Assembly: GCA_030949985.1 (NCBI GenBank) | Contig: JAUZRX010000119.1 | Location: forward strand, 1-64,000 | From: Acidobacteriota bacterium | GTDB taxonomy: Bacteria; Acidobacteriota; Polarisedimenticolia; J045 | DNA: 64,000 bases | Reading direction: 5' to 3' | Part shown: one piece after another, positions 17,507-25,648 of the stretch | How positions within the stretch are numbered: position 1 is the stretch's first letter | Layout of the letters: each line of letters begins with the position of its first letter | Translations under genes and position numbers: made by a program | The notes under the pieces: generated by a model | The model's database searches: none | What the model was told of the DNA's origin: nothing | Seen by the model: the letters and a program-made list of their open reading frames with translations, nothing else

Positions 17507-18603
17507 GGCGCTCCTGGGCGCTGGCGGCGGCGTTGGTGGTGTTCCCGGCCGCAGGAGGGCAGGCGTCTTCTCCCGGGGTGGTGCTCTCTCGTCCGGCGGA
17601 CCTGGCCCAGGGGATCGGCGCCCGGCTCGGCCCGCCCTTCGACGGCGCCCGGGTCCGGGTGCGTGCGGCCTCCCTCGGCGAGCGTCGCGCCGCGGCCCGG
17701 CGCCAGCTTGCCGAGGCCTTTTTCCCACTGACCGGTCCCCGCTGCGCGGAGGTGCTGGAGCGACTGGGGACCGCACCGCCCGACCCCGCCCGCTGGGACG
17801 CGTTGATCGGCGAGGATCGGCCGGTGGCGGACCTCGAGCGGGACGAACTGCTGGTGCCCCGGCGCCTCGGCGTCCAGACCCGGGCCGATCTCGAATTGCT
17901 CTCCGCCAGCGGTGTGCTTCCCTTCGAGGTGGCCCTGACCGGCGAGTGGGCCCGCCTGGTGGCGGCCCGCCACCTCGGCCCGGCGCCGGCGGACCCCCTG
18001 CTGCGCATGGCCCGGGTGGCCCGGCTCGAGGGCGTGGCGCGGCTGGCCGGCATGCTGGTGATGCTGCGGGGCGCCGGCCTGGATCCGGCGGAACTGGGCT
18101 CGGCCCTGCTGGGCACCGATCGGGACCGCTCGGGGCTCTGGCCCCGGAGCGCGGCGCTGGAACTGGCCGAGGACGCCGCCCAGAGGGCGGTGATCGAGAC
18201 CTTGACCCGCGATGGTCTGCGCTGGGCCGTCTTCCATTACCTCAAGGGGAGACTGCCGGCTCTGATGGCGGCCGTCGAACGGCCGATCGTCCGTCCCGAG
18301 CAGCTCCTGCACCCCCTCGAGAGGGTGCCGGCGCCCCGCTCCGACGGCGGCTGCCGTCCCGGTCCCCGGGTGGCCGAAGTCCTGGCCTGGGGCGAACCCT
18401 CCCCGGGATGGGCCGCCAACCTGCTCGATCAGAACCTCCTGCCGGCGGGGCCGGACGGCGTTCGGCTCGAGCTGCTCTTCTCCTCGACCTCGGCCGCCGA
18501 GCGCGCCTGCCGGCTGCTCGAGGGGAGGTCTCTCGCCTGTCGGTTGGACGAGGCCTTGCTGACCGCCGTGCTGCCGGGCCGGGAAGGTGCCGGATCTCCT
18601 TGA
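17503..18603 (+). CDS. Secreted protein of unknown function
   Basis: A 366-aa product I do not recognise. The GTG at 17503 overlaps the DUF192 stop (GTGA) and begins a signal peptide (RRSWALAAALVVFPAAGG). The mature part is helical, Arg/Ala/Leu-rich and without known catalytic motifs. Cys residues at about 100, 316, 346 and 361 could form disulfides. It ends the small exported-protein operon. Confidence 0.7.
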   Translation: MRRSWALAAALVVFPAAGGQASSPGVVLSRPADLAQGIGARLGPPFDGARVRVRAASLGERRAAARRQLAEAFFPLTGPRCAEVLERLGTAPPDPARWDALIGEDRPVADLERDELLVPRRLGVQTRADLELLSASGVLPFEVALTGEWARLVAARHLGPAPADPLLRMARVARLEGVARLAGMLVMLRGAGLDPAELGSALLGTDRDRSGLWPRSAALELAEDAAQRAVIETLTRDGLRWAVFHYLKGRLPALMAAVERPIVRPEQLLHPLERVPAPRSDGGCRPGPRVAEVLAWGEPSPGWAANLLDQNLLPAGPDGVRLELLFSSTSAAERACRLLEGRSLACRLDEALLTAVLPGREGAGSP

Positions 18604-18644
18604 CCATCCGGCCGCCCCTGGGCTAGGCTTACCGGCCCTTTAGG

Positions 18645-18670
18645 GAGGCTCGATGGCCGAAGCCTCTTTT
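18645..18670 (+). terminator. Intrinsic terminator before nuoM
   Basis: GAGGCT (18645-18650) pairs with AGCCTC (18661-18666), followed by TTTT. It separates the exported-protein operon from nuoM. Confidence 0.55.
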
Positions 18671-18705
18671 CCCTCTCGGCTGTGCCCTTCGACCCAGGAA
18701 CTCAG

Positions 18706-20304
18706 ATGAACAACATCCTGTCCATCATCACTTTCCTGCCCCTTGTGGCGGCCCTGGTCATCATCTTTTTCGTGCCCCGGAAAAATCCCCGGGCGGCGAT
18801 GCACATCGCGACCTGGACGGCCCTGGCGGACTTCCTGATTTCCCTGTTTCCCCTGCTGAAATACGACCCCACCGATGGGGGATTCCAGTTTGTCGAGGCC
18901 TACTCCTGGATTCCTTCGCTGGGCGTGCAGTACAAGCTGGGTGTCGACGGCGTCGCGCTGCTGCTGGTGGTGCTGACGACCCTGCTGGGCTTCATTTGCA
19001 TGCTCAGCTCCTGGACTGCGATCCAGGATCGCGTCAAGGAGTACTACGCTTTCTTCCTCATGCTCCAGGTGGGCATGCTGGGGGTGTTCTGCTCCCTCGA
19101 TCTCTTCCTCTTCTACATCTTCTGGGAAGTGATGCTGATCCCGATGTACTTCATCATCGGTATCTGGGGCGGCGCGCGGAAGCTCTACGCGGCGATGAAA
19201 TTCTTCCTCTACACCCTCTTCGGCTCGGCCTTGATGCTGGTGGGCATCATCGCCCTCTACCTGTTCTCGGGTGAGCACCTGGCCGAGCGGACCTTCGACG
19301 TGGTGCAGCTCCACACCCTGGGCCCGGCCACCGCCGTGTGGCCCGCGGCCACCTGGGTCTTCCTGGCCTTCTTCCTGGGGTTCGCGATCAAGGTGCCCAT
19401 GTTCCCTTTCCACACCTGGCTGCCCGACGCCCACGTGGAGGCTCCCACGGCGGGTTCGGTGATCCTGGCCGGCGTGCTGCTGAAGATGGGGACCTATGGC
19501 TTCTACCGCTTCGCCCTGCCGATCTTCCCCAAGCAGACCGCCGACAACCTCTGGTGGCTTTTGACCCTCTGCGTGGTGGGCATCATCTACGGCGCCATGG
19601 TGGCGCTGGTGCAGAAGGACTGGAAGAAGCTGGTGGCCTATTCCTCGGTCAGCCACCTGGGCATCACCATGATCGGCCTGTTCGCTCTCAACCTGACGGG
19701 GATCAAGGGCGGCGTGCTGCAGATGCTCAACCACGGGATCTCGACCGGCCTGCTCTTCCTCATCATCGGCATCATCTACGAACGGCGGCACACGCGCTTG
19801 CTTTCGGAGTACGGTGGGCTGGCGCGGACCATGCCGGTTTTCGCCGTCTTCTTCATGATCGCCATGCTTTCCTCGGCCGGTCTGCCGCTGCTCAATGGTT
19901 TCGTCGGTGAGTTGACGATTCTCGTCGGCCTGGCCCAGGTCGGCGGCGGGGCCTACTCCTTCTTCGGTCTGCCGCCTTTCTGGTGGACCGTGGTGGCGGC
20001 CACCAGCATCATCGTGGGAGCGGTGTACCTGCTCTGGCTCTACCAGAAGACCATGTTCGGGGCGGTGACCAATCCGAAGAACGAGGGACTGGCCGACCTT
20101 TCCTGGCGAGAGAAGTGGACGCTGATTCCGCTGGTGGTTCTGGCGGTCTGGATCGGCCTCTATCCTAAGCCGATCTTCCGCATCATGGAGGCCCCCATCG
20201 AGCGCCTGGTCGAAACCCAGGTCTACCCTGTTCTGCGCGCCGCCGGCGCCGAGGTGACCCTGCCGCCGGAAAAGGTGGCGGAGGTCGTCACCGAAAGCGA
20301 ATAG
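18706..20304 (+). CDS. nuoM: NADH-quinone oxidoreductase subunit M-like antiporter subunit
   Basis: A 532-aa polytopic membrane protein of the NuoM/MrpD family, one of the proton-pumping subunits of complex I. Conserved features are the TM5 Glu in FYIFWEVMLIPMYF, the Lys/Pro helix KVPMFPFHTWLPDAH, EAPTAGSVILAGVLLKMG and the C-terminal LLNGFVGE. The start at 18706 has AGGA just upstream. No other nuo gene is in the window: it stands alone before the ATP synthase F0 genes, with 33 bases to atpZ. It may belong to a split complex I locus or to another ion-translocating complex. Confidence 0.92.
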   Translation: MNNILSIITFLPLVAALVIIFFVPRKNPRAAMHIATWTALADFLISLFPLLKYDPTDGGFQFVEAYSWIPSLGVQYKLGVDGVALLLVVLTTLLGFICMLSSWTAIQDRVKEYYAFFLMLQVGMLGVFCSLDLFLFYIFWEVMLIPMYFIIGIWGGARKLYAAMKFFLYTLFGSALMLVGIIALYLFSGEHLAERTFDVVQLHTLGPATAVWPAATWVFLAFFLGFAIKVPMFPFHTWLPDAHVEAPTAGSVILAGVLLKMGTYGFYRFALPIFPKQTADNLWWLLTLCVVGIIYGAMVALVQKDWKKLVAYSSVSHLGITMIGLFALNLTGIKGGVLQMLNHGISTGLLFLIIGIIYERRHTRLLSEYGGLARTMPVFAVFFMIAMLSSAGLPLLNGFVGELTILVGLAQVGGGAYSFFGLPPFWWTVVAATSIIVGAVYLLWLYQKTMFGAVTNPKNEGLADLSWREKWTLIPLVVLAVWIGLYPKPIFRIMEAPIERLVETQVYPVLRAAGAEVTLPPEKVAEVVTESE

Positions 20305-20337
20305 GGCCGATGGCGGCCGCCGTCGGAGGTGGAGCCG

Positions 20338-20661
20338 GTGGTTGCCGATGAGGGCGGGAGGAGGTTTGACCGGGAAAGGGAATCTGCTAGGATTCCCCGC
20401 CACGCCGAGCGGCCGGAGGGATTTCTCGGCGAGATGGCCCGGATTTGGCGGCAGGCGGTGCCCTTCATGGGAGCGGCTTGGGCGCTGACCGGAGGGTTGC
20501 TGGCCGGGCTGGCCCTCGGCTGGTGGTTGGATCGCAGGTTCCAGAGCGAGCCCGTGTTTCTGCTGCTGGGTGTGCTGCTGGGGCTTGTGGTAGGAATGGC
20601 GGAGGTGGCACGGGTCGCTTTCCGCAGCAGCAGGCGAGGCGACGACGGGGAGGATCCGTGA
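20338..20661 (+). CDS. atpZ: AtpZ-like F0 accessory protein (AtpZ/AtpI family)
   Basis: A 107-aa protein with two membrane helices in the AtpZ pattern: FMGAAWALTGGLLAGLALGWWLD, then a short loop and LLLGVLLGLVVGMAEVARV. Its relatives assist c-ring assembly or carry Mg2+/Ca2+ for the ATP synthase. The GTG at 20338 was chosen because GGAGG lies eight bases upstream. Its stop overlaps the next start (GTGA). Confidence 0.8.
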   Translation: MVADEGGRRFDRERESARIPRHAERPEGFLGEMARIWRQAVPFMGAAWALTGGLLAGLALGWWLDRRFQSEPVFLLLGVLLGLVVGMAEVARVAFRSSRRGDDGEDP

Positions 20662-20978
20662 GCGTTCTCGCCGATGCTCTGGCAGCGGCCGCCGCAAGCG
20701 GCTTCGGCTGTCTGCTGGTGGCGCGGGTCGCGCCGGTACCCTGCGGGCCCTTCGAGGCTCACATGGGAGGCCGGGCCAGGCGGCTGCTGGGGCGGACCGT
20801 GGTGGTGCTGACCGTGGTCGGCGTGAGTGTCGGCCTGCTGGGGCGCAGTCCCGAGGCCACGACCGTGGGGGCCTTGGTGGGCTGGCTGGTACCTTCCGCA
20901 TGGGAGACCGTGCGGATCGGCAAGGAAATGCGTTCCCGTGCGGCAGACGGGCGGGATGCGGGAGACGGGCAGCGATGA
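20658..20978 (+). CDS. atpI: Probable ATP synthase subunit I (AtpI-like) membrane protein
   Basis: A 106-aa protein, mostly hydrophobic, with two clear helices (LLGRTVVVLTVVGVSVGLLG and VGALVGWLVPSAWETV) and a weaker first one. Sequence identity to AtpI cannot be judged by eye. The assignment rests on size, topology and position between atpZ and atpB, with start and stop overlaps on both sides (GTGA and ATGA). Confidence 0.6.
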   Translation: MSVLADALAAAAASGFGCLLVARVAPVPCGPFEAHMGGRARRLLGRTVVVLTVVGVSVGLLGRSPEATTVGALVGWLVPSAWETVRIGKEMRSRAADGRDAGDGQR

Positions 20979-21823
20979 TCGGCATGCTGGCCATGACGGC
21001 CGCCGAGGAAACCTTCGATGCCGCCGGCGTGATCCTCCACCACGTGGCGGACTACGGCTACGGCTCCTGGCCGGCGATGCTGACCAAGGCCGTGGTGATG
21101 ATGGCCATCGCTTCGGTGCTGGTGTTGATCGGCGTCCGGCGGGCCGTGGCGGGCTACGACGAGTCGGGTGTGCCCCGGTCGCGCTGGGCCCAGATGCTCG
21201 ACCCCTTCGTCGAGCATTTCTACCGGGACGTGGCGATCAAGTTCTCGGGCGAGAAGTGGGCCAAGAAGGTGGCCCCGCTGCTGTTGAACTTCTTCTTCTT
21301 CATCCTGACCTGCAATTTGCTCGGCCTGGTGCCCATCGGTGAAGTGACCACCCTGGTGTTCCACCTGATGGGCAAGACTCCCCCCCAGATCGTTCAGGGA
21401 GCGGCGACGGCGACGGGCAACGTCTGGGTGACGATGGCCCTGGCCACGGTGACCTTCTTCGCCATCATCGTCTTCGGGGTGATGAAGCACGGGGTGGTCG
21501 GTCATTTCTCGCACCTGGCCCCCGGGGGCGTGCCGTTCATCGTGCGCTGGTTCCTGCTGCTGCCGATCGAGATCCTCTCGACCTTCGTCAAGCCCTTCGC
21601 CCTGACCATGCGACTGGCGGCCAACATGACCGCCGGGCATATGGGCCTGCTGGCGCTGATGGCGATGATCTTCATTCTCAAGAGTTGGGCCGTGGGAATC
21701 CCCGTGGTGCTGCTCTCGGTCGGTATTCTGATGCTCGAAATCATCGTCTGCTTCGTGCAGGCGTACGTGTTTGCTTTGCTCAGTGGAGTTTTCATCGGTA
21801 TGGCAATTCACCCCCAGCACTGA
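20975..21823 (+). CDS. atpB: ATP synthase F0 subunit a
   Basis: A 282-aa subunit forming the proton half-channels of F0. The essential Arg is in MRLAANMTAGHMGL, and the C-terminal helix reads FVQAYVFALLSGVFIGMAI. Five to six membrane helices are visible, and the periplasmic N terminus is short. ATG 20975 overlaps the upstream stop (ATGA). Confidence 0.95.
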   Translation: MIGMLAMTAAEETFDAAGVILHHVADYGYGSWPAMLTKAVVMMAIASVLVLIGVRRAVAGYDESGVPRSRWAQMLDPFVEHFYRDVAIKFSGEKWAKKVAPLLLNFFFFILTCNLLGLVPIGEVTTLVFHLMGKTPPQIVQGAATATGNVWVTMALATVTFFAIIVFGVMKHGVVGHFSHLAPGGVPFIVRWFLLLPIEILSTFVKPFALTMRLAANMTAGHMGLLALMAMIFILKSWAVGIPVVLLSVGILMLEIIVCFVQAYVFALLSGVFIGMAIHPQH

Positions 21824-21859
21824 CAGAGGCTGGCGGGACCACCGGAGGACCAGGTAGTC

Positions 21860-22192
21860 ATGAAAAAGTTCTTCAAGTACACGGGACTGGCGCTGATTCT
21901 GCTTCTCTTCCTCGCTCCCGGAACTCTCGTCCTGGCCCAGGGAGCCGATCATGGCGGCGGTGGCACGGCCTGGCCGATCGGCAAGATGGGCGCCGGCCTG
22001 GGTGCCGGCCTGGTGGCCATCGGCGCCGGTCTGGGCATCGGCCGGTTCGCCGCGGCGGCGGCGGAGAGCATCGCCCGTCAGCCCTCCGCGGCTTCGGCCA
22101 TCACGGGTGCGGTCAACCTGCCGCTCTTCCTGCTCGAGGGCGTGGCGATCATCGGCCTGGTGGTCTGCATCCTGATCGTCTTCGTCGGCTGA
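21860..22192 (+). CDS. atpE: ATP synthase F0 subunit c
   Basis: A 110-aa proteolipid. The two c-ring helices are present, with GAGLGAGLVAIGAGLGIGRF, the polar loop ARQPSA, and the ion-carrying Glu in LPLFLLEGVAIIGLVV. The residue after Glu is Gly, not the Ser/Thr of Na+-type rings, so proton coupling is likely. The N terminus carries an additional hydrophobic segment (FKYTGLALILLLFLAPG) ending LVLAQG, which looks like a cleavable signal peptide; E. coli AtpE, of about 79 aa, has none. Confidence 0.93.
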   Translation: MKKFFKYTGLALILLLFLAPGTLVLAQGADHGGGGTAWPIGKMGAGLGAGLVAIGAGLGIGRFAAAAAESIARQPSAASAITGAVNLPLFLLEGVAIIGLVVCILIVFVG

Positions 22193-22209
22193 GCGGATCG
22201 GTGGCTGCC

Positions 22210-22767
22210 ATGCCGCAGATCGGAGTCCTCCTCGCGGCCGCCGGCCACGGCGGGGGCAATCCTCTGCTCAAGCCCGAGCCCGGCCTGGCGATCTGGTCGC
22301 TGATCATCTTCCTCCTGCTGCTCGTGGTGCTCTGGCGCTGGGGCTGGGGGATGCTGATCGAAAAGCTCGACGATCGGGACCACGCCATCCGCGGCGCCAT
22401 CGACGAGGCGCGGTCGGAGCGCGAGCAGGCCACGGCGTTGCTGGCCGAGCACAAGGCCCTGCTCGACAAGACCCGGCGGGAAACCGCCGAGATGCTCGCC
22501 ACGGCCCAGGCCGACGCCAAGCGCGAACGGCAGAGAATTCTCGACGAGGCCCGCGCCGAGTACGAGAAGATCCTCGCCCGCGGGCGCGAGCAGATCGAAC
22601 AGGAGACCCGGGCCGCCCTGGCCCAGATCCGCGGCACCGTGGCGGACCTGGCCCTCGAGGTGGCGGGCAAGGTGCTCTCCCGCTCGATGGGCGACGCGGA
22701 GCATCGTCGCCTGGCGGAGAGCTTCATCGGCGAGTTGGAAGGGGACGCGGGAAGGCCTTCAGCCTGA
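22210..22767 (+). CDS. atpF: ATP synthase F0 subunit b
   Basis: A 185-aa peripheral-stalk subunit. One N-terminal membrane helix (LAIWSLIIFLLLLVVLWRWGW) leads into a long charged coiled coil (EREQATALLAEHKALLDKTRR onwards) that would contact F1. The start at 22210 is the only ATG; a GTG at 22201 is possible. It is the last gene of the F0 group: a convergent gene follows, so delta, alpha, gamma, beta and epsilon must lie elsewhere. Confidence 0.92.
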   Translation: MPQIGVLLAAAGHGGGNPLLKPEPGLAIWSLIIFLLLLVVLWRWGWGMLIEKLDDRDHAIRGAIDEARSEREQATALLAEHKALLDKTRRETAEMLATAQADAKRERQRILDEARAEYEKILARGREQIEQETRAALAQIRGTVADLALEVAGKVLSRSMGDAEHRRLAESFIGELEGDAGRPSA

Positions 22768-22787
22768 CCGCGGACTTCCGGCGGGAG

Positions 22788-22821
22788 GGGCGGCGGGTAT
22801 CCCCGGGGATCTCCGCCGCCC
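22788..22821. terminator. Hairpin between convergent genes
   Basis: GGGCGGCGG (22788-22796) pairs with CCGCCGCCC (22813-22821) around the palindromic core ATCCCCGGGGAT. There is no U-tract. It probably limits read-through between atpF and the B3/B4 gene. Confidence 0.35.
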
Positions 22822-22853
22822 GCTTCGTGTTTCCGTCCGCACGGCGCGGCGCC

Positions 22854-23516
22854 TCAGTCCACGATACGCGTGACCGTCCGGGCGCCGAGCCGTTCGGCGG
22901 CGCGGGTATCGAGCCAGCGGATCCAACCCTCGAGATCCGCGCCGGGTACCACTTCCGGTGCGAAAAGCACGTAGAGCAGGTCGCGGGACGTCTCTCCCAC
23001 CGAGGTTCTCAGGGAATCGGCGCTGGGGTTGCCGAAGGGGCCTTCGGCATCGGCCAGCACCGGCCGACCGTCGAGGTGGATCTCGCCCCGGCGGATTCCC
23101 GTGTAGCTCTCGCCGTCTCTGCCCCGGCGGGCCCTGACCGCGCCACGGACGTGGGCCGTGTCGTAGAGTCCCACCGGCAGCCCCGATTCGATGGCCCAGC
23201 AGTTGGCCAGGTCCACGGCGGGGTGAATGCGGGGAAAGGCCTGGCCCTTGAGCAGGCGCCGTATCAGCGCTTCGGGGCTCGGTCGTCGGCGGGTGGGGTC
23301 CAGGCCGAAGGCGCGGTAGAGCCGCCGGGCCGGGCCGAGGCGCGGTATCCGGCCGGCGCTTCGACCGTTTTCGGCCCGGCGCAGGCGGGCCACGGCTTCG
23401 TCGAGCAGGGGGGTGATGGCGGCGGGAGACGGTGCCGTGTCGAAAGTCACGGCCACCAGGCCGAGCTTGAGGATGCCCTGCACTTCCCGGTCCAGGCTCA
23501 CCGTGTCGATGACCAT
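22854..23516 (-). CDS. B3/B4 tRNA-binding-domain protein
   Basis: A 220-aa protein matching the B3/B4 domain also found in PheRS beta. The diagnostic run is LDPTRRRPSPEAL, then KGQAFPRIHPAVDLANCW and SGLPVGLYD. Stand-alone B3/B4 proteins are thought to take part in aminoacyl-tRNA editing or related ligand hydrolysis, but most are uncharacterised. ATG 23516 has GGAG five bases upstream. It is divergent from the kinase operon. Confidence 0.85.
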   Translation of the reverse strand: MVIDTVSLDREVQGILKLGLVAVTFDTAPSPAAITPLLDEAVARLRRAENGRSAGRIPRLGPARRLYRAFGLDPTRRRPSPEALIRRLLKGQAFPRIHPAVDLANCWAIESGLPVGLYDTAHVRGAVRARRGRDGESYTGIRRGEIHLDGRPVLADAEGPFGNPSADSLRTSVGETSRDLLYVLFAPEVVPGADLEGWIRWLDTRAAERLGARTVTRIVD

Positions 23517-23544
23517 CGTCACTCCCGGCAGGCACTTGGCTGCG

Positions 23545-23573
23545 TTGACACCTCGGGGGCGTGGGCCTACGCT
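23545..23573 (+). promoter_or_regulatory. Sigma70-type promoter of kinase operon
   Basis: TTGACA (23545-23550), a 17-base spacer and TACGCT (23568-23573). The -35 is perfect and the -10 keeps the TAnnnT frame. Transcription would begin near 23580, about 50 bases before the kinase ATG. Confidence 0.5.
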
Positions 23574-23629
23574 TCCTCCGCCCACGATATTTCGACCAGA
23601 ATACGGCGCCTGGGACTGCCTGTGCACGG

Positions 23630-25648
23630 ATGAATTCTCCTTCCCGACCCCGCACCTTTGGCCGCTACCGCGTGGTCCGGCTTCTCGGCCGGGGAGCGGT
23701 GGGGGAGGTGTACCTGGCCGAGGATCCCGCCCTAACCAGGCGCGTGGCCGTCAAGACCCTCTCCGGTCTCGAAGCGCTGCCCCCGGCGGAGCAGGAGGAA
23801 TCCCGGGCGCGTTTTCTGCGGGAGGCCCGCGCGGCGGCCGCCCTGAGCCACCCCAACATCGTGACGATCTACGACGTGGGTGAGCATGACGGTCAGCCCT
23901 ACATGGCGATGGAGTACCTCGAGGGCGTCTCCCTCGATCGCCACGTGGCCGACGGCCACCGGCTGCCCGCGGCCAAGGTGGTGGAAGTGGGTATCCAGGC
24001 CGCCCTGGCCCTGGACGAGGCCCATCGGGCCGGAATCGTGCACCGGGACATCAAGCCCGCCAACCTGGTGCTGATGCAGGATGGCTCGCTGAAGGTGGCT
24101 GACTTCGGCCTGGCCAAGGACATCCGCACCGCGCTGACTTCCGCCGACACCCTGCTCGGGACTCCCAACTACATGTCGCCCGAACAGGTCTCCGGGGCGG
24201 CGCTGGACACGCGCTCGGATCTCTTCTCGCTGGCGGTGTGCCTATTCGAGTTGCTCACCGGTCGGCGTCCCTTCGGAGGCGACACCGTTTCCACGGTGCT
24301 CTACCGCATCGTCAACGATCCTCCTACGCCTCTCGCCGAGTTGCGCGAGGATCTGCCACCGCGCCTGGGGGACTTGCTCGCCCGTTGCCTCGAGAAGGAT
24401 CCCGGCCGCCGGCCCGCCACCGGCAACGAGGTGGCCCGGGAGTTGCGGGAGGTGTTGGCGGAGATGGGGGGCCTGCCGGCGTCCCTGCGCATTCCGCCCC
24501 CGGCGCGGGCGGGGGCTCCGACCACCGGCAGGAGCGGCTCCGGTGCGGAGGGACTGGCTGCCAGGCCCCCTCGGGGCGGCCGCCGACGGACCGGGCTCGG
24601 TGTCGGGCTGTTGCTGGTGGTCGCGGCCGCGGCCTGGACGATGCCCCTGTGGTCGGGGGTCGATCCGCTGGGTGAGCGCCGCCGGCCGGTGGAGGACTGG
24701 CTGTCGGCCAGGCTGGGCGTGATCGGAGACGGCATCCGCCTGACTCCCCCCGAAAAGGTCATCGCGGTGCTGACCCAGCCGCGGGGACTCGAGGTGGTGC
24801 CTTCGGACCCGCGGGTGGTGGTGGACGAGGATCGCCGGTTGCACATCCCCGGTGATCTCGAGGGGCCGTTTTCCCTGGAGGCCGGTGACGCCTGCCGGGA
24901 AGGACGCGTCGAACTCGACCCGGCGACGGCGACGTCTCCCCTGGTGATCGAGACCCGGCCGCGGCGCCGGAGTTTCAAGGTGGTTTCCTCGCCCGCGCGG
25001 GCCGCCGTCAAAGTCGACGGCCAGCGCATCGCCGGGCGAACGCCCCTCGTGGTGGAACTGGAACTCTGCCGGCAGCACAGTCTCTCTTTACGGGTGGCGG
25101 GACGCCCGGAGTTGGAAGTGGAACTGACCGCGGACGAGGAGCCGGCGGCCTGGGAAGAGCGCCTGGCTTCGCTGAAGATGCCGCGGATCGAGGACGCCTT
25201 CCTGCAGGTTACGGCGAGCCCCCACTACAGGGTGCAGGTGATCGATGCCCGGCGGGGCGGCCGGCTCGGGTACGCGGGCCGGAAACTCCGGCTGCGCCCC
25301 GGGCGGCACCGCCTGGCGCTGGTGGCCGAAGACGTGTTCTACCGCAGTGAATTCGACGTGGATCTCGAGCCCGGCCAGCAGGTGGCGCTCCCCGTGGCCT
25401 ACCCGGCCCTGGGTCGCCTGTCGGTGATTTCGGTGCCTCCCGGTGCCAGGGTCACGGTGCGTGTCCCCGCTGCCGGCCTGCAGCGGGAAATCGGCCGGAC
25501 GCCCACCGGCGAGCACAAGGCCGTGGCCGGGGAGTACGAGGTGGAAGTGCTCCACCCCGTCAGTGGAGCGCTCTTCCGTGAGCGGGTCCAGGTGCGGGCC
25601 GGGGCCGTGGCGGTGGTTCGTGCCGGCAAGGGGAGAGGCGGATGGTAG
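23630..25648 (+). CDS. Membrane Ser/Thr protein kinase with PEGA-type periplasmic domains
   Basis: A 672-aa Hanks-type kinase. The cytoplasmic catalytic domain (about 11-280) has the glycine loop GRGAVGEVY, VAVK (K42), HRDIKPAN (D140), DFG (D158) and GTPNYMSPEQ. After a basic linker comes one membrane helix (about 321-341). The extracytoplasmic part holds PEGA-like beta modules (SSPARAAVKVDGQRIAGRTP and VISVPPGARVTVRV). PEGA domains are thought to bind cell-surface components, so this may sense the envelope. Its stop overlaps the next ATG by seven bases. All catalytic residues are intact. Confidence 0.93.
   Translation: MNSPSRPRTFGRYRVVRLLGRGAVGEVYLAEDPALTRRVAVKTLSGLEALPPAEQEESRARFLREARAAAALSHPNIVTIYDVGEHDGQPYMAMEYLEGVSLDRHVADGHRLPAAKVVEVGIQAALALDEAHRAGIVHRDIKPANLVLMQDGSLKVADFGLAKDIRTALTSADTLLGTPNYMSPEQVSGAALDTRSDLFSLAVCLFELLTGRRPFGGDTVSTVLYRIVNDPPTPLAELREDLPPRLGDLLARCLEKDPGRRPATGNEVARELREVLAEMGGLPASLRIPPPARAGAPTTGRSGSGAEGLAARPPRGGRRRTGLGVGLLLVVAAAAWTMPLWSGVDPLGERRRPVEDWLSARLGVIGDGIRLTPPEKVIAVLTQPRGLEVVPSDPRVVVDEDRRLHIPGDLEGPFSLEAGDACREGRVELDPATATSPLVIETRPRRRSFKVVSSPARAAVKVDGQRIAGRTPLVVELELCRQHSLSLRVAGRPELEVELTADEEPAAWEERLASLKMPRIEDAFLQVTASPHYRVQVIDARRGGRLGYAGRKLRLRPGRHRLALVAEDVFYRSEFDVDLEPGQQVALPVAYPALGRLSVISVPPGARVTVRVPAAGLQREIGRTPTGEHKAVAGEYEVEVLHPVSGALFRERVQVRAGAVAVVRAGKGRGGW

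Noticed and set aside
18640-20994. A 784-codon frame antisense to nuoM
   Set aside because: His/Gln/Arg-rich composition with no motif; nuoM on the other strand is unambiguous.
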